From Aequorivita sp. H23M31 (GTDB lineage: Bacteria; Bacteroidota; Bacteroidia; Flavobacteriales; Flavobacteriaceae): a DNA stretch of 64,000 nt. The stretch lies in the NCBI RefSeq assembly GCF_004022485.1, contig NZ_CP034951.1, positions 2,418,001 to 2,482,000 of the forward strand. Direction: 5' to 3'. Of this stretch, positions 24,503 through 34,257 are shown piece by piece. The stretch's first letter is position 1. Every line of letters starts with the position of its first letter. The position numbers and the translations under genes are program-made. The notes under the pieces are model-generated. The model was not told where the DNA came from. It ran no database searches and saw only the letters and a list, made by a program, of their open reading frames with translations.

Positions 24503-26815
24503 ATGGCAGCGAAAAAACAACAGCAAAAGAAGAAAAATCCCAATGACGTTAATCGTCATATTAGGACGTTTTGGAAAATCTTCGGTGGACTTATTCTTCT
24601 GATTCTTTTCGTCTTTTTATTGGCGTCTTGGGGCGTATTCGGAAGTCTTCCGGATGAAACAAGTCTCGAAAATCCGGAAAAGAATTTAGCGACCGAAATT
24701 ATTTCTTCCGATGGAAAAACCATTGGTAAGTTTTACAAGGAAAACCGGACTCCCGTTCAATTCGATTCGCTTCCAGATCATTTGGTAAATGCGTTGATTG
24801 CTACCGAAGATGCCCGTTTTTACGAACATTCCGGAATTGATGGCAAAGGAACTCTTCGGGCGGTTGCCTTTTTAGGATCAAGAGGAGGGGCGAGTACCAT
24901 TACACAACAACTTTCAAAATTGTTTTTTACCGAACAAGTTTCAAGAAACAAGTTCCAACGTGGTCTTCAGAAAATAAAGGAATGGATTATCGCTACTCGC
25001 TTGGAACGTCGGTATACCAAGGAGGAAATTATTACCATGTATTTCAATGAATACGACTTTGTAAACCAAGCAGTGGGGATTGAGTCTGCGGCACATATTT
25101 ATTTCGATAAAGCTCCGGCACAACTTACAACTTCGGAATCTGCAATGTTGGTAGGGATGTTTAAAAATGCCTCTCTTTACAATCCTCTCCGAAATCCTGA
25201 AGGAGTGACAAACCGCAGAAACGTCGTGCTCTCCCAAATGGAGAAATACGGCTATATTTCCAAAAAGGTTAGGGACTCCCTAAAAGCCCTTCCTCTGGGC
25301 ATCAATTTTACTCCCCAAGGTCATGATGAGGGAATTGCAACCTATTTCCGAGAATATGCGCGGCATTTTATGGAAGATTGGATTAAGGAAAATCCGAAAC
25401 CAGACGGAACCAAATACAATATTTATCAGGATGGATTGAAGGTTTATGTTACTATCGACAGTAAGATGCAACAATATGCCGAAGAAGCCGTACACGCGCA
25501 TATGGCTCGTTTACAGATTGTTTTCGACGAACAAAATAAGAACAACAAAACTGCCCCGTTTAGACATATAACCGAAGAAGAAACAGATAAAATCATGAAT
25601 TCCGCTATGCGTAAAAGTGATCGCTGGCGCGAGATGAAAAAACAAGGGAAAGAAGAAGATGAAATAATTGAAAGCTTTAAGAAAAAGATACCAATGCGCG
25701 TCTTTTCTTGGAAAGGAGATATAGATACCATTATGAGCCCCATGGATTCCATTCGATATCATAAATCTTTTTTACAGGCAGCGATGATGTCTATGACTCC
25801 TCAAACTGGGGAGGTTAAAGCTTGGGTTGGGGGAATTGACTATAAACATTACAAATATGATATGGTCAAAAAAGGAAGACGCCAAATAGGATCTACCTTT
25901 AAGCCCTTTGTGTATGCTACGGCGATAGACCAAATGCACATGTCGCCTTGTGATACCCTTCCAAATACAATCTATACCATCCCTGCAGGCCGTCATCATC
26001 TAATTCAACCGTGGACACCGAAAAACTCCGGTGGAACTTACGGCGGGATGGTGACATTAAAATATGCTTTGGCAAATTCAATAAATACGATCACAGCCAG
26101 GCTAATTGACCGAGTGGGACCTGAACCGGTAATCGACCTAATTTCAAAAATGGGGGTTGATACTAAGGAGATACCTGCAGTTCCTTCTATTGCATTGGGT
26201 ACGGCAGATATATCTGTCTATGAAATGGTTGGAGCATATAGCACCTTTGCAAATGAGGGGGTGTATGTGGAACCGATTTTAATTCAGCGAATAGAAGATA
26301 AAAACGGAACTGTTCTATATCAAAATGTACCAAAAACCAAGGATGTTATTAGTGGAGAAACAGCTTACGTAACTGTCAGTCTTCTGGAAGGGGTAACCCA
26401 ATCTGGTACGGGAACCCGATTAAGAGGAAACTGGGCAGTAAATTCTCCTGTTTACAAAAAGGTTATGACTGGATATCCTTACGATTTTAAAAATCCCATT
26501 GCAGGAAAAACAGGAACAACACAAAATCAAAGTGATGGATGGTTTATGGGAATGGTTCCCAATCTGGTCACTGGTGTATGGGTTGGCGGCGACGACCGTG
26601 CAACACATTTTGGTTCGATTACCTATGGACAAGGAGCAACCATGGCGCTTCCAATCTGGGGATTGTATATGAAAAAATGTTATGCGGATGAGGATTTAGA
26701 TGTTTCGACGGGAAATTTCCCGAGACCAGCAAATCTTTCCATCGAGACAGATTGCTCAAAATGGCGAGAAAGTGATCCAAATGTTGAAAAAGTACCGGAC
26801 GAATTTGATTTTTAA
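24503..26815 (+). CDS. Class A penicillin-binding protein 1A
   Basis: 770 residues. A cytoplasmic basic N-terminus precedes one TM helix (about 28-48). The GT51 glycosyltransferase domain has its catalytic Glu102 in ATEDARFYEHSG, then GGASTITQQLSK and RKIKEWI-like text. The transpeptidase domain carries Ser464-x-x-Lys467 (GSTFKPF), Ser526-x-Asn528 (ANSINT) and Lys669-Thr-Gly (AGKTGTTQ). It polymerises and cross-links peptidoglycan in the periplasm. Third gene of the PSP1-gldH-PBP operon. Confidence 0.95.
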   Translation: MAAKKQQQKKKNPNDVNRHIRTFWKIFGGLILLILFVFLLASWGVFGSLPDETSLENPEKNLATEIISSDGKTIGKFYKENRTPVQFDSLPDHLVNALIATEDARFYEHSGIDGKGTLRAVAFLGSRGGASTITQQLSKLFFTEQVSRNKFQRGLQKIKEWIIATRLERRYTKEEIITMYFNEYDFVNQAVGIESAAHIYFDKAPAQLTTSESAMLVGMFKNASLYNPLRNPEGVTNRRNVVLSQMEKYGYISKKVRDSLKALPLGINFTPQGHDEGIATYFREYARHFMEDWIKENPKPDGTKYNIYQDGLKVYVTIDSKMQQYAEEAVHAHMARLQIVFDEQNKNNKTAPFRHITEEETDKIMNSAMRKSDRWREMKKQGKEEDEIIESFKKKIPMRVFSWKGDIDTIMSPMDSIRYHKSFLQAAMMSMTPQTGEVKAWVGGIDYKHYKYDMVKKGRRQIGSTFKPFVYATAIDQMHMSPCDTLPNTIYTIPAGRHHLIQPWTPKNSGGTYGGMVTLKYALANSINTITARLIDRVGPEPVIDLISKMGVDTKEIPAVPSIALGTADISVYEMVGAYSTFANEGVYVEPILIQRIEDKNGTVLYQNVPKTKDVISGETAYVTVSLLEGVTQSGTGTRLRGNWAVNSPVYKKVMTGYPYDFKNPIAGKTGTTQNQSDGWFMGMVPNLVTGVWVGGDDRATHFGSITYGQGATMALPIWGLYMKKCYADEDLDVSTGNFPRPANLSIETDCSKWRESDPNVEKVPDEFDF

Positions 26816-26931
26816 TCTATTTCCCACTTTACTTATCGGAAAATTGGAACTCCTAGGATCGGATACGACTTACCCGGCTCGACGAATTTTTTTATAAATT
26901 GATTTTTTGTAATTTTAATAAAAATTAAAAA

Positions 26932-27630
26932 ATGATAACTAAAACTGTTCCAAACGTTCAAGAAGCTTGTGAGGGCATCGCGGACGGAATGACTTTTATG
27001 CTAGGAGGATTTGGCCTTTGTGGGATTCCCGAGAATATAATCAATGAATTGGTAAGACGAAATGTTCAAGATGTAACTTGTATTTCTAACAATGCTGGAG
27101 TAGATGATTTTGGGCTTGGTCTCTTGTTGAAAAAACGCCAAATCAAGAAAATGATTTCCTCTTATGTAGGAGAAAATGCCGAATTTGAAAGACAAATGTT
27201 AAGTGGAGAAATGGAAGTAGAACTCGTGCCACAAGGAACTTTGGCCCAGCGATGTGAATCTGCCCGAAGTGGAATTCCAGCTTTTTTTACTCCTGCCGGT
27301 TACGGAACTGAAGTAGCAGAAGGAAAAGAAACCAGAGAATTCAACGGAAAAATGTATGTGATGGAAGAAGCTTTTAAAGCAGATTTTTCCTTCGTAAAAG
27401 CTTGGAAAGGTGATGAAGCGGGAAATTTGATCTTTAAAGGTACCGCGCGAAATTTCAATCCCGCCATGTGCGGCTCGGCCAAAATAACGGTAGCGGAAGT
27501 TGAAGAACTAGTCCCTATTGGAGAATTGGATCCCAATCAAATTCACATTCCAGGAATTTTTATCCAAAGAATATTTCAGGGGGAAAAATATGAAAAGAGA
27601 ATTGAGCAATTAACTGTAAGGAAGAAATAG
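26932..27630 (+). CDS. scoA: 3-oxoacid CoA-transferase subunit A
   Basis: 232 residues of the CoA-transferase family I alpha subunit. Key segments are [58 protein letters not shown] text and [23 protein letters not shown]. With subunit B it moves CoA between succinyl-CoA and acetoacetate or similar 3-oxoacids. The two subunit genes are 96 nt apart, and the gap holds an inverted repeat. Confidence 0.93.
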   Translation: MITKTVPNVQEACEGIADGMTFMLGGFGLCGIPENIINELVRRNVQDVTCISNNAGVDDFGLGLLLKKRQIKKMISSYVGENAEFERQMLSGEMEVELVPQGTLAQRCESARSGIPAFFTPAGYGTEVAEGKETREFNGKMYVMEEAFKADFSFVKAWKGDEAGNLIFKGTARNFNPAMCGSAKITVAEVEELVPIGELDPNQIHIPGIFIQRIFQGEKYEKRIEQLTVRKK

Positions 27631-27692
27631 CTCTGTGCTCTCTGTGCCTCTACGGTGAAAAGTTAAACCGCAAACACGCAAAGGACGCAGAG
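27631..27692. repeat. Imperfect 26-bp inverted repeat between scoA and scoB
   Basis: The left arm (27631-27656, CTCTGTGCTCTCTGTGCC then TCTACGGT) and the right arm (27667-27692, ACCGCAAACACGCAAAGG then ACGCAGAG) are imperfect reverse complements around about 10 nt. It belongs to the CTCTGTG/CACAGAG type of interspersed palindrome. It starts right at the scoA stop codon. Confidence 0.65.
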
Positions 27693-27726
27693 ATGTAAAG
27701 CATTTCCTAATTTTCAAATTAAAACT

Positions 27727-28383
27727 ATGTCACTTTCAAAAGAACAAATAGCACAACGCATCGCCAAAGAAGTAAAGGATAGATACTATGTAAACCTTGG
27801 AATCGGTATTCCTACCTTAGTGGCGAATTTTGTGCGGGACGATATTAGTGTGGAATTTCAAAGTGAAAATGGGATACTCGGAATGGGACCTTTCCCCTAT
27901 GAAGGCGAAGCAGACCCTGATTTGATTAACGCTGGGAAACAAACCATTACCGCTCTTCCTGGGGCATCCTTTTTTGATTCGGCTATGAGCTTTGGAATGA
28001 TTCGCGGACAACACGTGGATCTTACTATCCTTGGAGCGATGGAAGTAGCCCAGAATGGGGATATAGCCAATTGGAAAATTCCAGGGAAAATGGTTAAAGG
28101 CATGGGAGGAGCAATGGATCTGGTTTCTTCTGCTGAAAATATTATTGTTGCAATGCTACACACAAATAGAGAGGGTGAATCTAAATTGCTAAAAAAATGC
28201 TCTCTTCCGTTAACCGGTGTTCAGTGCGTAAAAAAGATTGTAACCAATCTAGCCGTTTTGGAAATTAAGGATGGAAAATTCCACTTACTCGAGCGCGCAC
28301 CAGGTGTTTCCGTGGAAGATATAAAGAAAGCAACCGATGGAGACCTAATAATTGAAGGAGAAATTCCAGAAATGAAGTTTTAA
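27727..28383 (+). CDS. scoB: 3-oxoacid CoA-transferase subunit B
   Basis: 218 residues of the CoA-transferase family I beta subunit. The catalytic Glu that forms the enzyme-CoA thioester is Glu47 in FQSENGILGMGP. VNLGIGIPTLVANF, GGHVDLTILGAMEV-like text and KMVKGMGGAMDLV are also typical. It acts as a heteromer with scoA. Together they probably work in ketone-body or short-chain acyl metabolism. Confidence 0.94.
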   Translation: MSLSKEQIAQRIAKEVKDRYYVNLGIGIPTLVANFVRDDISVEFQSENGILGMGPFPYEGEADPDLINAGKQTITALPGASFFDSAMSFGMIRGQHVDLTILGAMEVAQNGDIANWKIPGKMVKGMGGAMDLVSSAENIIVAMLHTNREGESKLLKKCSLPLTGVQCVKKIVTNLAVLEIKDGKFHLLERAPGVSVEDIKKATDGDLIIEGEIPEMKF

Positions 28384-28475
28384 TTATCATTTTTATCCGA
28401 AAAATGAAAATTTCTGTTGTGTAATTGCAATATAATTTCCATATTAGCAACCCTAAACAAAATAGCCATTTTACA

Positions 28476-28565
28476 ATGAAAAATGTAACTCTCTTCCTTA
28501 AGAATACCTTTGGTCTAGTCCGAAATGTTTTTTTTGTCTTTAAAAAAGTTTTTTTACTAATGTAA
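28476..28565 (+). CDS. Possible 29-residue hydrophobic small protein
   Basis: A short open frame ATG to TAA reading MKNVTLFLKNTFGLVRNVFF and ending in a Phe/Val/Leu-rich segment, in the scoB-ABC gap. It could be a small membrane peptide, but no promoter box or homology can be claimed and chance is quite possible. The rest of that 265-nt gap shows nothing else. Confidence 0.2.
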   Translation: MKNVTLFLKNTFGLVRNVFFVFKKVFLLM

Positions 28566-28648
28566 TCTGGGGAATTTTCTCCTACAGTCTTTACATTTCA
28601 AGATTGTTACCATTAAAAACCCATTTCTTTTCAGAATAGTGTTATTGC

Positions 28649-30337
28649 CTAAATTCCTTTTGGGATAGCTCCAATAAGTATTTTGGTGTATTCGGTTTGG
28701 GGATTTGCATAAATCTCATCCGCATCTCCCAACTCTTCTATTTTTCCTTTGTTCATCACTAAGAGCTGATCGGACATATATTTAACCACAGCCAAATCGT
28801 GTGATATAAATATATAGGTGAAACCGAAATCATTTTTTAATTCGTTAAGAACATTCAGCACTTGGGCTTGCACCGAGATATCGAGGGCAGATACAGATTC
28901 ATCGCAAATAATCAACTTAGGCTCTACAGCAATCGTTCGTGCAATTCCCACTCGCTGCCGTTGACCGCCCGATAACTGATGGGGATAGCGGTTAAAATAA
29001 CCCGAATCTAAACCAACTCTTTTTAAAAGTATAAGCACTTTTTCCTTTCGCTCCTTTTTGGATTTTCCCAGGTTATGCACCTCCAAAGGTTCCATTAGAG
29101 CCTCCCCTATTTGCAATCTGGGATTTAATGAAGAATACGGATCTTGAAAGATTATTTGTATTTCCTTCCGCAGATTTCGAATCTCTTGATTGCTGAGATG
29201 CGTCAATTCTTTCCCCTTATATTTAATACTTCCAGAGGTTGATTTTTCTAATTGAAGAATTGTTTTTCCCAAAGTTGACTTCCCACATCCGGATTCCCCG
29301 ACCAACCCCATTGTTTCCCCTTCAAATACTGAGAAACTAATATCATCAACAGCAGTTACCACTTCCGGTTTTGAGAAAATTCCCAATTTGCTGAAATAAT
29401 ACTTCTTCAAATTCGTAACTTCCAAAAGAGGTGGTTTCGTATAAATATGTTTATGCTTTTTGGCACGTTCAATTGGTTTTACTTCTTTCGGAACAAAAGT
29501 ATTATCTGCAATCGAGGCAATTGTCGGTAAAACAGCTAAACGAACATTTAGGGCTGGACGAGCTTCCAAAAGTGCCTTGGTATATTCAGCCTGTGGATTT
29601 GTGAAAATTTCAACCGTCGATGCATTCTCAACGACAGAACCTTGGTACATTACCATAACCCTATCGGCAATCTCGGATACCAAATTTAAATCGTGTGAAA
29701 TGAACAACATCGACATTTTAGTTTCCTTCTGAATTGTTTTTAGAAGAGAAATAATTTCCTTTTGGACGGTTACATCCAATGCGGTAGTGGGTTCATCGGC
29801 AATAAGAAGTTTGGGCTTACAGGCAATTGCCATTGCAATCATTACGCGCTGCATCTGTCCGCCACTTATTTGGTGGGGATAACTGTTATATATTTCGTTG
29901 GGACGCGGTAGCTTTACCTTTTCGAATAATGCAATAGTTTCCTTTTTTGCTTTCGAACTACTCATTTTAAAATGCAATCTCAGAATTTCAGAAACCTGTT
30001 TTCCACATTTTAAGGAAGGGTTTAGCGCGCTCATGGGTTCTTGAAAGATCATTGCAATCTCCTTTCCGCGGATTTTCCGGAAATCCTCCTTGGGCAACTT
30101 TAGAAGATCCTCTTCTTCAAAGAGAATTCTTCCAGAATATTGAGAAGTATTCTTGGGAAGTAATCCCATTATGGATAAAGAAGTAACCGATTTTCCAGAA
30201 CCTGATTCTCCAACTATCCCCAGAATTTCATTTTCCCTTAGCTCGAAAGATACTTTATGTAGAACCTCCCTCCATTGCTTCCTTTTGCCAAAAGAAACTG
30301 CAAGTTCATCAACGGATAAAAGTGGCATGTTATTCAT
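28649..30337 (-). CDS. Tandem ABC ATPase, dipeptide/oligopeptide uptake type
   Basis: About 562 residues containing two complete ABC ATPase domains. The first has Walker [10 protein letters not shown], signature ISGGQMQRV and Walker [13 protein letters not shown]. The second has [18 protein letters not shown] and [12 protein letters not shown]. The pattern and length match fused DppDF/YejF-type ATPases that energise peptide importers. No permease or binding-protein genes are adjacent. I chose the ATG at 30335-30337; a second ATG at 30328 is possible. A TATCTTTG box ends 4 nt before the first ATG. Confidence 0.9.
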   Translation of the reverse strand: MNNMPLLSVDELAVSFGKRKQWREVLHKVSFELRENEILGIVGESGSGKSVTSLSIMGLLPKNTSQYSGRILFEEEDLLKLPKEDFRKIRGKEIAMIFQEPMSALNPSLKCGKQVSEILRLHFKMSSSKAKKETIALFEKVKLPRPNEIYNSYPHQISGGQMQRVMIAMAIACKPKLLIADEPTTALDVTVQKEIISLLKTIQKETKMSMLFISHDLNLVSEIADRVMVMYQGSVVENASTVEIFTNPQAEYTKALLEARPALNVRLAVLPTIASIADNTFVPKEVKPIERAKKHKHIYTKPPLLEVTNLKKYYFSKLGIFSKPEVVTAVDDISFSVFEGETMGLVGESGCGKSTLGKTILQLEKSTSGSIKYKGKELTHLSNQEIRNLRKEIQIIFQDPYSSLNPRLQIGEALMEPLEVHNLGKSKKERKEKVLILLKRVGLDSGYFNRYPHQLSGGQRQRVGIARTIAVEPKLIICDESVSALDISVQAQVLNVLNELKNDFGFTYIFISHDLAVVKYMSDQLLVMNKGKIEELGDADEIYANPQTEYTKILIGAIPKGI

Positions 30338-30341
30338 AGGC

Positions 30342-30349
30342 CAAAGATA
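30342..30349 (-). promoter_or_regulatory. Candidate promoter (TATCTTTG), 4 nt before the start codon
   Basis: An exact TAnnTTTG match on the minus strand. The start of the ABC ATPase gene follows after GCCT, so the transcript would be leaderless, or have a leader of about 11 nt if ATG 30328 is used. Confidence 0.5.
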
Positions 30350-30477
30350 GCAGAAACAGGAAAAATGCAGCGGAAATTTATTTTTCAAAAAAATCGCATT
30401 TCTTATAATGATGTATTTATTTTTTTGTCGTTCCTTTAAATAACAAAACTCCTTTATTAATTTAAATCTATCGAATT

Positions 30478-33400
30478 ATGAAAACACATTCCAAATTCTC
30501 ATTCTTGATCTTTGTTCTACTATTCGGGTTTCTGGCGGAGATTTCCGCCCAAGACAAAAACTCCAATAAAGATTCGTCCACCACTCCTTCAGGTCTAATA
30601 ATTTTAGACTCTTCCCAATCATTTTCTTTACAGCAACCTTCCACTCTTTTTAAGACCATATTTAATGCTCCCGACAATATGAGTTTTAGAGCAATTAAAC
30701 AGGAATCCGATCATTTGGGATTTATCCATCAAAAAATGCAACAGTATTTTAACGGTGTTAAAGTGGAATTTGGAACCATAATCCTCAATAGCAAAGGCGG
30801 AAGTATCCAATCCGTAAATGCCGCTTATTTCCCTATTGAGAAAGATTTTAATGTAGCAGCCAGTTTGAGCAATGCCCAAGCATTCAACAAAGCGACAGCC
30901 CACGTAGGAGCTATCCGATATTTATGGGAAAACCTTCAGGAAGCTGCTAGTATGAATTACACAAAGCCCTCCGGAGAACTCGTTGTTTTTCCTATTATGG
31001 AAAATATCTCTACAAAACCTCGACTGGCATATAAATTCGATATCTATGCCGTAAGTCCGCTATATCGCGCAGATGTCTATATCGATGCAAACACCGGAGA
31101 GTTTATATTTGAAAATAAACGAATCCATCATGCAAATGTACCGGCCACCGGAACTAGCCTGTATAACGGGAATGTCTCTTTTACCGCAGATAGTTATTCA
31201 GGTTCCTACAGACTCCGCCAAACAGCTGACGGTGGAGGTATCCAAACCTTTACTTTGAACAAAGGCACCAATTATAATAATGCCGCGGATATAACCAGTA
31301 GTTCTACAAACTTTACTTCAAATAGTACTGGTGTCCAAGCTCATTACGGCGCGGAAAGAACCTATAAATATTTTTATCAGAAATATGGTAGGAACTCTTA
31401 TAATAATACCGGTGGGGTCATTAAATCCTACGTTAGTTATTCAAATAAATATGTGAACGCTTTTTGGGACGGTAGCAGAATGACCTATGGCGATGGCGAT
31501 GGTGTAAATTATGGACCCTTGGTTTCCTTGGATATCTGTGGACATGAAATTACTCACGGCGTAACAGAATATTCCGCTAACTTGGTATATAGCTACCAAT
31601 CTGGCGCTCTGAATGAGTCTTTCTCTGATATTTTTGGAGAATCCATTGAAAAGTTTGCATCCGGAACCAATGACTGGTTAATGGGAGATCAAATTGGAGC
31701 GGGTGGAAGCGGTGGCGCTCTGCGTTCTATGAGCAATCCCAATGCATTTGGCGATCCTGACACTTATCTAGGTACAAATTGGTATTCGGGGTCGGGAGAT
31801 TCTGGCGGAGTTCATCAAAACTCCGGCGTACAGAATTTTTGGTTCTATGTATTGAGCGTTGGAAAATCAGGAACGAACGATCTTGGTAATGCCTATACCG
31901 TATCTGGAATTGGCATGGATAAAGCAGCCGCTATTGCATATCGTAATCTTACCGTTTACTTAAATACAAATTCCCAATACCTAGATGCAAGAAACGGGGC
32001 CATCCAAGCTGCCAAAGATCTTTATGGTGCCGGTAGTGCCGAGGAGATTGCAGTTACCAATGCGTGGTATGCTGTAGGCGTTGGAGCAGCCTATGGTGGC
32101 GGGGGCGGCAGTTCTTACTGCAGCTCACAAGGGAATAACGTAAACGATGAATATATAAGCCGGGTCCAGCTAAATACAATCAATAATACTTCGGGTGCCC
32201 AAAAATATTCCGATTTTACAAGTATCTCTACAACGCTCAGCGAGGGGACCGCATACACTATTACAATTACACCCAAATGGACCGGCAGTTCTTATAATGA
32301 AGGCTACGCCGTTTGGATAGATTATAATGGAAATAAAAATTTTAATGATCCAGGGGAACTGGTTTGGTCCAAAGCGGCATCAAAAACGACTCCCGTAAGT
32401 GGAACGTTCACAATACCGAGCGGCACAGTAAGAGCGGAAACCCGAATGAGAGTGGCTATGAAATATAATGGAATTCCTACCTCTTGCGAAACTTTTAGTT
32501 ATGGAGAAGTTGAGGATTACACAATCAATCTTACCGCTGGCGGTGGAGATACGCAAGCCCCATCCACTCCCGCAAACCTAACTGCGACAAATATTACACA
32601 GACCACAGCAAGCATTTCTTGGAGTGCATCCACAGATAATGTGGCGGTAACGGGTTATGAAGTGTTTTTGGGAAGTAATAGTATTGGTAGTGTAACTGGT
32701 ACCAGTGCGAATATAACAGGTCTTTTAGCAAGTACTGCATATTCAGTAAAAGTAAGAGCATACGATGCTGCTGGTAATAATTCGGCGTTCAGCAATACGG
32801 TGAATTTTACAACTCTATCCAATTCAATTACTTATTGTAATTCCAATGGAAATAATACCAATGATGAATATATAGATCGTGTAAAATTGGGAAGTATAAA
32901 TAATCTCAGTGGTAATAATGGTGGCTATGGCAACTTTACTCAACTTACCACCACCTTGGCAAAAGGAACCTCAAACACCATTACAATTACTCCAAAATGG
33001 ACAGGATCTAAATACAACGAAGCATATCGGGTATGGATCGATTACAACCAAGATGGAGACTTTGACGATGCCGGCGAACTTGTCTATTCCAGAGCAAGAA
33101 CAACATCAACTTCCATTTCGGGCAGTTTCACTGTTCCCGCATCGGCTTTAAATGGTCCTACACGAATGAGAGTTGCCATGAAATATAATGCGTATCCAAC
33201 TCCCTGCGAAACTTTTTCCTACGGTGAAGTGGAGGATTATACTGTGATAATTAAAACCGGTTTTGCTCCTGAAGGAATTAGAGAAAATGATAATCCAACC
33301 TCTTTTCAGATGATTCTCTATCCAAATCCTGTAAAAGACGATTTAAACATCGAACTACAAACGGACAGAGCCACCGATTACAAAATCTATTCTATATTGG

Positions 33401-33525
33401 GACAAATTGTAGGTGAGGGAACTTATACCGAAAATATAGATGTATCAAATTTGAAAAGTGGGGTTTATATGTTGGAAGTAAATACAGATAAGGAAAAAAT
33501 GATAGAGCGTTTTATCAAAGAATAG
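30478..33525 (+). CDS. Secreted M4 (thermolysin-family) metalloprotease with GEVED, FnIII and T9SS domains
   Basis: 1015 residues. The signal peptide ends near AEISAQ. An FTP/PepSY-type propeptide runs to about 210. The M4 catalytic domain has zinc ligands His356 and His360 with catalytic Glu357 (GHEITHG) and third ligand Glu380 (ALNESFSDIFGE), the exact thermolysin spacing, plus GGVHQNSGVQNFWFY. Then come GEVED domain 1 (about 545-690), a fibronectin type III domain (692-780), GEVED domain 2 (785-926) and a type A T9SS sorting domain (about 933-1015, LYPNPVKDDLNIEL...GVYMLEV). It is an extracellular, probably surface-released protease. A terminator follows. Confidence 0.95.
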   Translation: MKTHSKFSFLIFVLLFGFLAEISAQDKNSNKDSSTTPSGLIILDSSQSFSLQQPSTLFKTIFNAPDNMSFRAIKQESDHLGFIHQKMQQYFNGVKVEFGTIILNSKGGSIQSVNAAYFPIEKDFNVAASLSNAQAFNKATAHVGAIRYLWENLQEAASMNYTKPSGELVVFPIMENISTKPRLAYKFDIYAVSPLYRADVYIDANTGEFIFENKRIHHANVPATGTSLYNGNVSFTADSYSGSYRLRQTADGGGIQTFTLNKGTNYNNAADITSSSTNFTSNSTGVQAHYGAERTYKYFYQKYGRNSYNNTGGVIKSYVSYSNKYVNAFWDGSRMTYGDGDGVNYGPLVSLDICGHEITHGVTEYSANLVYSYQSGALNESFSDIFGESIEKFASGTNDWLMGDQIGAGGSGGALRSMSNPNAFGDPDTYLGTNWYSGSGDSGGVHQNSGVQNFWFYVLSVGKSGTNDLGNAYTVSGIGMDKAAAIAYRNLTVYLNTNSQYLDARNGAIQAAKDLYGAGSAEEIAVTNAWYAVGVGAAYGGGGGSSYCSSQGNNVNDEYISRVQLNTINNTSGAQKYSDFTSISTTLSEGTAYTITITPKWTGSSYNEGYAVWIDYNGNKNFNDPGELVWSKAASKTTPVSGTFTIPSGTVRAETRMRVAMKYNGIPTSCETFSYGEVEDYTINLTAGGGDTQAPSTPANLTATNITQTTASISWSASTDNVAVTGYEVFLGSNSIGSVTGTSANITGLLASTAYSVKVRAYDAAGNNSAFSNTVNFTTLSNSITYCNSNGNNTNDEYIDRVKLGSINNLSGNNGGYGNFTQLTTTLAKGTSNTITITPKWTGSKYNEAYRVWIDYNQDGDFDDAGELVYSRARTTSTSISGSFTVPASALNGPTRMRVAMKYNAYPTPCETFSYGEVEDYTVIIKTGFAPEGIRENDNPTSFQMILYPNPVKDDLNIELQTDRATDYKIYSILGQIVGEGTYTENIDVSNLKSGVYMLEVNTDKEKMIERFIKE

Positions 33526-33547
33526 TACCTTAAATTAAAAACAAAAG

Positions 33548-33583
33548 TGGCCCGTTTCTATCCGAAGCGGGCCATCTTTTTTG
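33548..33583 (+). terminator. Intrinsic terminator of the M4 protease gene
   Basis: TGGCCCG (33548-33554) pairs with CGGGCCA (33568-33574), followed by TCTTTTTTG. It lies 22 nt after the stop codon. Confidence 0.85.
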
Positions 33584-33698
33584 TTTACAAGTAGAATGAA
33601 AATAACTATTAATATGAGAAAGAGATTTCTTAAAAAAAACCGTTAAAGAATAATTATATGATGCGTTGTCTTAAATCGTACGTATCCTATTAATCTTG

Positions 33699-33730
33699 AA
33701 ATATAGCTTGGGATAAATATAGCTTGGGAT
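33699..33730. repeat. 16-bp perfect tandem duplication
   Basis: AAATATAGCTTGGGAT occurs twice in immediate succession, 25 nt downstream of the lipoprotein stop (minus strand). It looks like a recent slippage duplication. Confidence 0.7.
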
Positions 33731-33754
33731 TAAAATAAAGTTCAGGTTTACTTC

Positions 33755-34171
33755 TTATAGCGGATCGCCAACTTTAACATCACATCTATGGCCTGGCTGA
33801 CCGTGAGGCGGGTTTAAACCGTCCGCCACTTCAACTGGAGTGGCCGCTGGCTTATTTTGCATAAGGTTATTGCCTTGAATGGGAGTAACAATTGGCTTTG
33901 CTCCACTACCATTTAAAGGAGCGCCTACTGCAATATCGCATCTATGACCGGGTTGGCCATGTTCCGGGTTTAATCCAGCCATATCACCGGAATTAGAAGT
34001 ATTATTCGGGACTACGTTGTTAAGCATTTGCTTTTTTTGCTCAAGAGTAGCTTCCTGAACAGTTTCTGAAGATTGCTCGTTTATTACCTCTTTATCTTTG
34101 CAAGCTATAAAAAGCGGGGCCATAAAAAACAACAATAAAAGCGATTTCGGGATAAATTTTAAAATAGACAT
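33755..34171 (-). CDS. Lipoprotein with two LNPxHGQPGHRCD repeats (unknown function)
   Basis: 138 residues. The signal peptide is KSLLLLFFMAPLFIAC with lipobox FIAC, then a charged linker. The distinctive part is a 20-residue motif present twice: GLNPEHGQPGHRCDIAVGAP, and near the C-terminus GLNPPHGQPGHRCDVKVGDP ending in L. Each copy has two His and one Cys, a pattern suited to metal or heme binding. The linker between them is rich in Pro, Asn and Ala. I have seen this motif in Bacteroidota hypothetical proteins but know of no function. Monocistronic. Confidence 0.82.
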   Translation of the reverse strand: MSILKFIPKSLLLLFFMAPLFIACKDKEVINEQSSETVQEATLEQKKQMLNNVVPNNTSNSGDMAGLNPEHGQPGHRCDIAVGAPLNGSGAKPIVTPIQGNNLMQNKPAATPVEVADGLNPPHGQPGHRCDVKVGDPL

Positions 34172-34257
34172 AAAAGAATTAGTTTTTTATATGACCGGTA
34201 AATCTACTAAAATTTAAACAGATAACAATATGAGTTCTAATGGGATGACCCCAGGCA

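Noticed and set aside
28388..28406. AT-only hairpin after scoB
   Set aside because: CATTTTT/AAAAATG has no GC stem and no T-run, so I do not call it a terminator.
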